Assembly: GCF_002027545.1 (NCBI RefSeq)
Contig: NZ_MXAN01000137.1
Location: forward strand, 1-5,421
DNA: 5,421 nucleotides
Direction: 5' to 3'
Origin: Moraxella lacunata
GTDB taxonomy: Bacteria; Pseudomonadota; Gammaproteobacteria; Pseudomonadales; Moraxellaceae
Made by a program: the position numbers and the translations under genes. The notes under the pieces are model-generated. The model saw nothing but the letters and a program-made list of their open reading frames with translations. It did no database searches and was not told the DNA's origin. This document shows, piece by piece, positions 1 to 4,680 of this stretch (position 1 is the stretch's first letter; every line of letters begins with the position of its first letter).

Positions 1-19
1 GGGCGAATCACATTCGCCC
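1..19. repeat. Short palindromic intergenic repeat, copy A
   Basis: The first 19 bases form a perfect inverted repeat: GGGCGAAT, a CAC loop, then ATTCGCCC. An imperfect second copy lies at 3265-3284, and both continue with AA. The element is cut by the window edge and may extend further left. It resembles the short dispersed palindromes (REP-like) common between genes in Moraxella and related bacteria; that link is from general knowledge and was not searched. It lies beyond the flotillin terminator, so it is not needed to end that transcript. Confidence 0.7.
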
Positions 20-77
20 AAATAACAAATTAAAACAAAGGAAAAATTGCAATTCACCTCCCAGCAACAACACCCAA

Positions 78-110
78 CAAAAACCCACAACTTACCATTG
101 TGGGTTTTTG
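78..110 (-). terminator. Rho-independent terminator after the flotillin gene, probably bidirectional
   Basis: Positions 78-90 (CAAAAACCCACAA) pair perfectly with 98-110 (TTGTGGGTTTTTG), giving a 13-bp stem around a 7-base loop at 91-97. Read on the minus strand, the stem begins 11 bases after the yqiK stop codon and its GC core runs into a T5 tract. The plus strand also ends in T5, so it could stop transcripts entering from the left as well. It marks the end of the minus-strand gene cluster. Confidence 0.88.
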
Positions 111-121
111 CCATTTTTGAT

Positions 122-1852
122 TTAGTCTTTATTCACGCCTTTATCCAGTCCGTTGGTTAGTCCGTTAATGTCCGCCCCATTTAATCCAATCTCTTTTAAT
201 AGATTGTCCACAAGTGGGGCTTGGCTACGATACCGCAGGGCAGAATTGACCATTTGGTCGGCAAGGCTAGCATTTGCTGTGGTATCGCTTGTCTCACCGC
301 TTGCCCCAAAACCGCCCAAGCCATTGACTTGCAAAATCTTAATATCATCAATATTTTCCATAGGCTTGACACTTTCACGGATAATCTCGGGCAAGTGTTT
401 GAGCAGGGCAAGGCGAATTTGCATCTCAATCTGCTCGCTTGACAGCACGTTGGACGCTTCATTGACCGCTTTTGTCCCGTCTGCATCCACCTGATATTGA
501 CGCTCTTTGGCTTCGGCAAGCAGAATCTGAGCGTCCGCCTCACCTTTGGCTTGCAAGCGTAATTTCTCCGCTTCGGCTTCGGCACTGATACGCACCGCCT
601 CAGCTTGGTCAATGGACGCTTGTTTTTGGGCTTCGGCGGCAACCGTAATGGCAATCGCATCTTTTTGGGCAAGCTCGGTTGCCGAGATGAGCTCCACCGC
701 CTTAGCACGCTCGGCTCGCTCGGTCTCACGCACGGTAATCACGCTCTCTTCTTCTTTGACAGCTGCCGCTCGTGCTTTGTCGGCTTGGGCTTTGGCTTCG
801 CTCTCGGCACGGGATTTTTCAGCAACGGCAATGGCACGGTCTTGTTCGGCAAGCTCAATCGCCTTTTTACGTTCCACTTCGGCTTGCTCAATGCGTTGTT
901 CTTTTTGGATTTTTTCGTTTTCAATGTCTCTCTCGGCTAGGATTTTTTTCAAATCCACTTCACGCTTGGCGGCAATTTGAGCTTCTTCGGCTTCTCGTTG
1001 TTTGCTTGCTTCTTGACTGGCAATCTCAGCCGTCTGCTCGGCACGGCGAACGGCAATTTCTCGCTCTTGCTCGGCTTTACGAATCTCAATCTCACGCTCT
1101 TGTTCTAGCTTGGCGTACTCTTCTTCACGCAAGATTTGTAGGCGGGTGCGTTCGGCTTCCAAATTTTTGGTTTTAATCGCCAAATCGGTGTCTTGCTCAA
1201 TGTCGTTTCGCTTTTTACGGCGAATCTCAATGGTCTCGGTCAAGCGTGTCAAACCCTCAGCGTCAAAAGCGTTTTGGGGATTAAAATACTCAAATCCCGT
1301 CTGGTCAAGCCCTGTCAAGGACACCGTTTCAAGCTCCAAGCCGTTTTTGAACAAATCTTCTGAAACGACCTGCTGAACTTTTTGCACAAAATCCACCCGC
1401 TTTTCGTGTAGCTCTTCCATTGCCATTTCGGCAGCAACGGCACGCAGGCTATCCACAAATTTACCCTCCACCAAATCTTTTAAATCCTGTGGCGACATCG
1501 TTTTCATGCCCAAGGTCTGGGCGGCTGTGGCAATGGATTCGGCAGTAGGTTTGACACGCACATAGAACTCGGCGGTTACGTCCACACGCATACGGTCTTT
1601 GGTGATGAGTGCCTGCTCGGACGCACGGCGTACTTCAAGGCGTAGCGTGTTCATATTGACAGGAATCACCTCGTGCAAGACAGGCAGGACAATCGCACCG
1701 CCATTTACAATCACTTTTTCGCCACCAAAACCTGTCCGCACAAAGGACACTTCCTTGCTGGCACGGCGATACAGGCGGGTCAAAATTAAGCCTAAGATGA
1801 CTAGGGCAACCAAAATCACCCCTGCGGTGATAAGAATTGAGATTAGGTTCAT
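122..1852 (-). CDS. yqiK: YqiK-type flotillin (SPFH/band 7 membrane scaffold protein)
   Basis: This 576-residue protein matches the YqiK branch of bacterial flotillins, which are inner-membrane scaffolds of ordered lipid microdomains; E. coli YqiK is about 553 residues. A membrane segment spans residues 4-25 and is followed by the family signature RLYRRAS (26-32). The SPFH domain covers about 30-190, with VRTGFGG, GGAIVLP, HEVIPVNMNTL and LITKDRMRVDV (82-92) all typical. FNPQNAFDAEGL precedes a long charged coiled coil (about 205-480) rich in A, E, R, K and Q. The C-terminal part keeps LLKHLPEIIRESVKPM, a glycine-rich patch and YRSQAPLVDNLLKEIG, as in YqiK. The ATG has a clear AAGGA site 5 bases upstream, and only 9 bases separate it from the brnA stop. 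YqiK is normally paired directly with YqiJ; here brnTA intervenes. Similarity is judged from recalled sequences. Exact biochemical role is unsettled even in E. coli. Confidence 0.95.
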   Translation of the reverse strand: MNLISILITAGVILVALVILGLILTRLYRRASKEVSFVRTGFGGEKVIVNGGAIVLPVLHEVIPVNMNTLRLEVRRASEQALITKDRMRVDVTAEFYVRVKPTAESIATAAQTLGMKTMSPQDLKDLVEGKFVDSLRAVAAEMAMEELHEKRVDFVQKVQQVVSEDLFKNGLELETVSLTGLDQTGFEYFNPQNAFDAEGLTRLTETIEIRRKKRNDIEQDTDLAIKTKNLEAERTRLQILREEEYAKLEQEREIEIRKAEQEREIAVRRAEQTAEIASQEASKQREAEEAQIAAKREVDLKKILAERDIENEKIQKEQRIEQAEVERKKAIELAEQDRAIAVAEKSRAESEAKAQADKARAAAVKEEESVITVRETERAERAKAVELISATELAQKDAIAITVAAEAQKQASIDQAEAVRISAEAEAEKLRLQAKGEADAQILLAEAKERQYQVDADGTKAVNEASNVLSSEQIEMQIRLALLKHLPEIIRESVKPMENIDDIKILQVNGLGGFGASGETSDTTANASLADQMVNSALRYRSQAPLVDNLLKEIGLNGADINGLTNGLDKGVNKD

Positions 1853-1861
1853 AATTTTTCC

Positions 1862-2149
1862 TTATGCGTTTAGTTCTTTTAACATGAGTTGTCTTAATAG
1901 CTGATTAGCACGAGTTTGATAACCCTTGCCGTCTTTTTTTAGCCAGGCAAGCACATCGCTATCCAATCTTAGCGTAACTTGTTGTTTGGTTGGTTTATAT
2001 AATTTAAAATTGGCAATTTGAGCGTCTGTCAATGGCGGAATGTCGTCATAATCAATCTCATCATCACGCATTGCTTTTAATGTTACCAATTCATCGGTAT
2101 CAATTGCCGTGCGTTTTAGGTCATCTAAGGATTTTCTAACAATAGCCAT
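1862..2149 (-). CDS. brnA: BrnA-family antitoxin and autorepressor (ribbon-helix-helix)
   Basis: The 95-residue product matches BrnA, the antitoxin of the type II BrnT/BrnA system. Its N-terminal half (MAIVRKSLDDLKR, then an acidic DDEIDYDDIPPLTDAQ stretch) is the toxin-binding type of region. The C-terminal half holds the DNA-binding ribbon-helix-helix: beta strand QVTLRLD, helix DVLAWLKKDG, then the family hallmark GKGYQTRANQLLRQLM. In known BrnTA systems BrnA blocks the BrnT ribonuclease and represses the operon promoter. The gene overlaps the end of brnT by 14 bases, and an AGGGGAG ribosome site inside brnT precedes its ATG, so it can be translated without upstream BrnT synthesis. No disabling change is visible. 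Because brnT is frameshifted, this may now act as an orphan repressor (inference). It lies 9 bases before yqiK, probably on the same transcript. Confidence 0.93.
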   Translation of the reverse strand: MAIVRKSLDDLKRTAIDTDELVTLKAMRDDEIDYDDIPPLTDAQIANFKLYKPTKQQVTLRLDSDVLAWLKKDGKGYQTRANQLLRQLMLKELNA

Positions 2150-2413
2150 AGCGTTCTATCTCCCCTTTGCTCAGTTTGCGTGCTGAAATAATGCGGATAA
2201 CTTCGGTGCCGTCTGTGTCGGTGTGCGTATGTACAACAAGTAGCACCACCACGCCGTCCACGCTCCCCACCCCAAGCCACCGCACTTCGTTGTGGGCTGT
2301 GTCTTCGGTAACAATCAAAAACGGGTCAAGAAAAATACGGCTTGCTGTCTCAAAACTCACACCGTGTTTTTGCTTATTATCCGATTTTTGTTATCGTCCC
2401 ATTCAAAAATCAT
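2136..2413 (-). pseudogene. brnT: BrnT-family toxin gene, frameshifted near its 5' end
   Basis: BrnT toxins are RelE-like ribonucleases of about 90-100 residues that start with MxFEWDxNK and continue through KHGVSFE. Here the ATG at 2413 reads MIFEWDDNKN and then reaches a TGA at 2359-2357 after 18 codons. The rest of the family sequence (KHGVSFETASRIFLDP, then the C-terminal RIISARKLSKGEIERYG) lies in another frame, from 2377 to 2136. Adding one A to the A5 run (plus-strand T5 at 2385-2389) joins both parts into a 92-residue protein with the usual spacing between FEWD and KHG. A TAA in the second frame just upstream of the run confines the shift to this spot. The longest intact frame would start with the GTG at 2360 and lacks the N-terminal strand, so it is unlikely to be a working toxin. 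A sequencing error in the homopolymer or slippage remains possible. Confidence 0.85.
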
Positions 2414-2434
2414 CTTGGCTCATCTCACTTTATA

Positions 2435-2464
2435 ATTACAAAATTGTAACTACATTTTTGTAAT
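2435..2464. promoter_or_regulatory. Near-palindromic operator of the brnTA locus (predicted BrnA site)
   Basis: This 30-bp sequence is an inverted repeat with 13 of 15 pairs complementary. The outer arms ATTACAAAA and TTTTGTAAT are perfect, and an inner TGTA/TACA pair flanks the centre. It can also be read as two 14-bp units, TTACAAAAATGTAG and TTACAATTTTGTAA, themselves nearly symmetrical. It starts 3 bases past the -10 box and covers the expected transcription start, where a bound ribbon-helix-helix repressor would block RNA polymerase. Assignment to BrnA is inference from position and from the known autoregulation of BrnTA systems. Confidence 0.75.
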
Positions 2465-2467
2465 GAC

Positions 2468-2496
2468 ATTTTAGCAATGACAAAAATTACTGTCAA
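2468..2496 (-). promoter_or_regulatory. Strong sigma70-type promoter of brnTA (and possibly yqiK)
   Basis: On the minus strand a perfect -35 box TTGACA (2496-2491) is followed by a 17-base spacer and a -10 box TAAAAT (2473-2468). The predicted start near 2461 leaves a leader of about 48 bases before the original brnT ATG. The -35 box overlaps the stop codon of the yqiJ-type gene (2493-2495). No terminator is visible between brnA and yqiK, so this promoter probably also transcribes the flotillin gene. Confidence 0.8.
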
Positions 2497-3161
2497 TCCA
2501 CCAACACCCCATTTACATTCTTTATCGCCCGAAAATTAACACCCGCCTGCGACACCAATAGCACCGTCTCGCCTTGTGTTAAAGTCTCATCGGTATCGGC
2601 AAACACCATGACATAATGCGTCTGCCCGTGCGTGTCTTTAACTCGTACTTGGGCGGACTCATTAGCCGTGGCATTGCCCAGCACAACCACGCCCACACGT
2701 CCGACCAGCTCTTTGCTGTCAATGGCGGTTGTCTCATCTTTGGGTAGGATGTTGTATAGTCCTTTGGCAAATAGGCGGACAATGGGCAAACTTAAAAACC
2801 ACACGACAATCACGGCAATGATTTTTGGCAAATAAAATCCCAACAGGCTATATACCACCGACTGAAAAATAAACCCCGTCAATCCAAATACCGCCAAAAA
2901 CACCACCATAAGCATAAGTAGCGGTATTTTGCCAACATATAGCCAGCTTAAAAAGCGGATAAATACGCCCGTCTCCACACTTGGGCTATCAATGCCAATC
3001 TCGGCATGAGCTTCGGTCAAACTGTCGGGCAAAAATCCGTCCACCCAATCATTTGCCCCACCAATCATCAATGCCACAATTTCTAGGATAAATAACAAAA
3101 ACATCAGCGTAATTGCCACACCGAATATAAAGTTTTGGGGTGCAAAAATTAAATCAAGCAT
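2493..3161 (-). CDS. yqiJ: YqiJ-type inner-membrane protein with OB-fold tail (NfeD-like flotillin partner)
   Basis: The 222-residue protein resembles E. coli YqiJ (about 209 residues), the NfeD-like partner encoded beside the flotillin YqiK. Predicted membrane segments are at about residues 12-34, 79-99 and 103-128. The loop at 35-75 is rich in D, E and S. The linker ILPKDETTAI (138-147) matches the PRDxxxAI region before the OB-fold domain, which runs from about 150 to 222 and is strand-rich (ELVGRVGVVVLG, AQVRVKD, GETVLLVSQ). Such OB folds sit at the membrane face and are thought to bind or help assemble the flotillin. An AAGGA site lies 5 bases before the ATG. The downstream neighbour should be yqiK, but brnTA lies between them. 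The C-terminus seems intact. It is separated from pspA by 170 bases and may have its own promoter or receive read-through. Confidence 0.88.
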   Translation of the reverse strand: MLDLIFAPQNFIFGVAITLMFLLFILEIVALMIGGANDWVDGFLPDSLTEAHAEIGIDSPSVETGVFIRFLSWLYVGKIPLLMLMVVFLAVFGLTGFIFQSVVYSLLGFYLPKIIAVIVVWFLSLPIVRLFAKGLYNILPKDETTAIDSKELVGRVGVVVLGNATANESAQVRVKDTHGQTHYVMVFADTDETLTQGETVLLVSQAGVNFRAIKNVNGVLVD

Positions 3162-3204
3162 GATTATCCTTATAACTAATTATTGGCAATTTTTAATGGA
3201 ATGG

Positions 3205-3252
3205 TTAAATAAAAAATAGTTAAATAAAAACAGGTTTAAATTTAAATAAAAA
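3205..3252. repeat. Three A/T-only direct repeats upstream of yqiJ
   Basis: The motif TTAAATAAAAA occurs three times in the same orientation, at 3205-3215, 3220-3230 and 3242-3252. The unit starts are 15 and 22 bases apart, so the set is not a simple tandem array. It lies 44-91 bases before the yqiJ start codon, where it could act as an UP-like element or a binding site. It could also be chance in very A/T-rich DNA. I could not place a convincing -35/-10 pair for yqiJ in this stretch. Confidence 0.35.
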
Positions 3253-3264
3253 TGGGATATTGTG

Positions 3265-3284
3265 GGGACGAATCACATTCGCCC
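3265..3284. repeat. Short palindromic intergenic repeat, copy B (imperfect)
   Basis: This copy reads GGGACGAAT, a CAC loop, then ATTCGCCC; the extra A at 3268 bulges out of an otherwise perfect 8-bp stem. It shares CGAATCACATTCGCCCAA with copy A at 1-19. It lies between the pspA-family gene and the yqiJ-type gene, downstream of one and upstream of the other. There is no T run after the stem on the minus strand, so it is not a classic terminator, although the stem could shield or attenuate the pspA transcript. Confidence 0.7.
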
Positions 3285-3331
3285 AATGATTAAATTCACC
3301 CCCACCAAATATTCATTTTAAAAAACAAACC

Positions 3332-3997
3332 CTATTTCATTTTTAATTGTGCCAACCGCTCGGCAATACGATTATTTCTAGCAAGCTCTTCAAGCTCTTT
3401 TAGACTTTGGGCATTGCCATTACCGCCTGTGCTGTGTGCCATGCCTGTTTGACGGCTCATGGTGCGGTCAAAGGCGTTAGACGCTTTGTCGGCTCGTTGG
3501 GCGATTTTATCAAGACTGCTTGCACCAATCGTCTGCCCATTTGCACCGCTTGTTGCTACCGTCTGCTGGTATTGCTCAATGGCCAGGCTTATCTCACGGC
3601 GTTTGGCTTGCAGGGCGATGATAAAGCCTTCTAGCTCTTTTTCTTTGTCGGTGCAGTCGGCAATGGTGTTTTCAAGCACGGGAATGCGTGCCTCAATATC
3701 CATTTGCTCGGCAATGCCCACCTGTGCCAAATCGTCTCGCCCCACATTGACCGCCGTCATGATACTGTCGTTTAGGCTTTCGTGGCGGGTGTTTTCATCG
3801 TTCAGTTTTTTGCTGGCTAGGTGCTTTTGGGCGACCACTTTACCAAGCTCGCCACGCACTTCATCAATCGCCTTATCAAGCTCACGCAAGTTTTCGTTAA
3901 AGGCGACCATTGGGGCGAAATCTTCGGCTTTGTCCAGCATGGCATGAAATCCGCCACTGACTAGGCGACCGACACGATAAGATAGGGTTTCGCTCAT
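3332..3997 (-). CDS. PspA/IM30 (phage shock protein A) family protein
   Basis: The 221-residue product is almost wholly helical and fits the PspA/IM30 family, closer to the E. coli YjfJ type than to classical PspA. These peripheral proteins assemble on the cytoplasmic face of the inner membrane and help keep it sealed under stress. An amphipathic N-terminal helix (about 3-20) leads into MLDKAEDF (20-27), which matches the PspA hallmark LLDKAEDP. Long coiled-coil helices follow to about residue 145, then a flexible G/S/T/N-rich stretch (about 148-160 and 186-196). A final basic helix (RNNRIAERLAQLKMK) ends the protein. Its ATG overlaps the upstream stop codon as ATGA, with AAGGA ahead of it, so it is probably translationally coupled to the RHH gene. 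No pspF gene, pspBC genes or sigma54 promoter is visible. Family assignment is firm; the subgroup is less certain. Confidence 0.88.
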   Translation of the reverse strand: MSETLSYRVGRLVSGGFHAMLDKAEDFAPMVAFNENLRELDKAIDEVRGELGKVVAQKHLASKKLNDENTRHESLNDSIMTAVNVGRDDLAQVGIAEQMDIEARIPVLENTIADCTDKEKELEGFIIALQAKRREISLAIEQYQQTVATSGANGQTIGASSLDKIAQRADKASNAFDRTMSRQTGMAHSTGGNGNAQSLKELEELARNNRIAERLAQLKMK

Positions 3998-4530
3998 GGT
4001 TTTTTCCTTATGGGTTGGGTGTTGGTTTGGGTGTGTTGATAAATCAAATTCGCCAACTGTAACGTATTATCCAGCTCGTCCAGCACGCTGTCATCATAGC
4101 CCGCTCCTTTGCCCGTAACGGCAAGCTGTAACACGCTGTCCATTAGGCGAACCACTCGCCACATCGCCTGTTTTTCAAAATTGACAAGGGCGGATTTGTC
4201 ACACGTTTTGGGGTAGTCCGCCATCATGGTTGCCACCAAATCGGGCAAAATCTCAAAAATTCTCGCCACAATGTGCGAATGTACACTCAGCTCTTTTTCA
4301 AGTGCCAAAATCTCATGGCGAGCGGTGTAAAGCTGTTGCTCGGCAAGCGATAGACTGGTTTCATAATCTTGCCCTTGGGTATGCAAGGTGCGTGCTTGGC
4401 GGAGCAATTCACGGATTTTATCGGACGGTGTATTCGCCCCTTGTATCTGTAAACTGGCAATAAAATCAGCATCTTCTTGGCTAATGCGGACACTTATCGG
4501 CACTCGGCTATTACTTGGCGTATTTGGCAT
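3994..4530 (-). CDS. Uncharacterised RHH-like/coiled-coil protein coupled to PspA
   Basis: I do not recognise this 178-residue protein as a named family. Residues 9-47 look like a ribbon-helix-helix DNA-binding fold: strand RVPISVRIS, helix QEDADFIASL, a turn at GANTPS, and helix DKIRELLRQAR. A probable coiled coil follows at about 55-90 (YETSLSLAEQQLYTARHEIL). The rest is a helical C-terminal region with no obvious catalytic motif and no membrane segment. Its stop codon overlaps the pspA-family start as ATGA, which implies matched expression and probably a shared process. It could be the operon's repressor, sensing PspA or membrane state through its helical part, or a structural PspA partner with an adapted RHH domain. 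The first idea is supported by repeats between its promoter and its ATG. The ribosome site (AGGTG, 5 bases upstream) is weak. Function is inferred from context only. Confidence 0.8.
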   Translation of the reverse strand: MPNTPSNSRVPISVRISQEDADFIASLQIQGANTPSDKIRELLRQARTLHTQGQDYETSLSLAEQQLYTARHEILALEKELSVHSHIVARIFEILPDLVATMMADYPKTCDKSALVNFEKQAMWRVVRLMDSVLQLAVTGKGAGYDDSVLDELDNTLQLANLIYQHTQTNTQPIRKKP

Positions 4531-4567
4531 ACAGACACCTGTATTTATTTTGTATTCATTTGCATAC
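4529..4567. promoter_or_regulatory. GTAT/ATAC repeat array, possible operator of the RHH-pspA operon
   Basis: Two adjoining 11-bp direct repeats, TGTATTTATTT (4540-4550) and TGTATTCATTT (4551-4561), differ at one base. They are flanked by inverted ATAC half-sites at 4529-4532 and 4564-4567. The four GTAT/ATAC cores therefore start 12, 11 and 12 bases apart, about one helical turn each. The array fills the space from just after the -10 box to the start codon, a typical place for a repressor. That the RHH protein binds it is inference. Confidence 0.5.
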
Positions 4568-4568
4568 G

Positions 4569-4597
4569 AATATAATCTATCGTGGACGGTTTGTCAA
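4569..4597 (-). promoter_or_regulatory. Sigma70-type promoter of the RHH-pspA operon
   Basis: On the minus strand a perfect TTGACA (4597-4592) is followed by a 17-base spacer and TATATT (4574-4569). The predicted start near 4562 gives a leader of about 32 bases to the ATG at 4530. No TGGCAC-N5-TTGC element of the sigma54 type was seen, so control differs from the classical psp operon. Confidence 0.78.
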
Positions 4598-4620
4598 GTG
4601 GTTTTGAGAAAAATTGTTAT

Positions 4621-4652
4621 TTGATAAAATTTTAAACCAATTCTGTTATAAT
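4621..4652 (+). promoter_or_regulatory. Extended -10 promoter of the racemase-family gene
   Basis: A perfect extended -10 element, TGTTATAAT, occupies 4644-4652. The only -35-like match is TTGATA at 4621-4626, 20 bases upstream, which is wider than optimal; the TGn extension would compensate. The predicted start near 4659 leaves a short leader with AAAGGA (4667-4672) placed 8 bases before the ATG at 4681. It diverges from the RHH-pspA promoter, and the two -35 regions lie about 24 bases apart. Confidence 0.72.
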
Positions 4653-4680
4653 AGCCACTCTTTTACAAAGGAACAACCTT

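Noticed and set aside
153..1376. Several plus-strand open frames of 88-144 codons opposite the flotillin gene
   Set aside because: They mirror the flotillin coiled-coil codons, give low-complexity Ser/Ala/Leu/Phe-rich products with no family resemblance, overlap each other, and lack convincing ribosome sites.
2136..2360. BrnT as an intact 74-residue protein starting at the GTG at 2360
   Set aside because: It omits the conserved N-terminal FEWD strand, which is present just upstream in another frame, and KHG of the family motif lies in frame directly before the GTG. The GTG overlaps the TGA of the short upstream frame, so low-level reinitiation is possible but a functional toxin is unlikely.
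2380..2395. Programmed -1 ribosomal frameshift in brnT
   Set aside because: The codons AAC AAA AAT do not form a standard X XXY YYZ slippery heptamer, and no downstream stimulatory stem was recognised. A simple deletion or slippage in the A run is the plainer explanation.
2414..2492. The palindrome at 2435-2464 as a terminator for yqiJ
   Set aside because: The arms are A/T-rich with no GC core, and position just after a -10 box fits an operator better. It could still form a weak hairpin in the transcript.
1853..2500. Target-site duplications or transposon ends around brnTA
   Set aside because: Comparing the sequence around the yqiJ stop with that around the yqiK start showed no convincing direct repeat, inverted end or transposase remnant.
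4531..4680. Sigma54 promoter or PspF-type control for the pspA operon
   Set aside because: No TGGCAC-N5-TTGC-like sequence was found on the minus strand here, while a good sigma70-type promoter is present.
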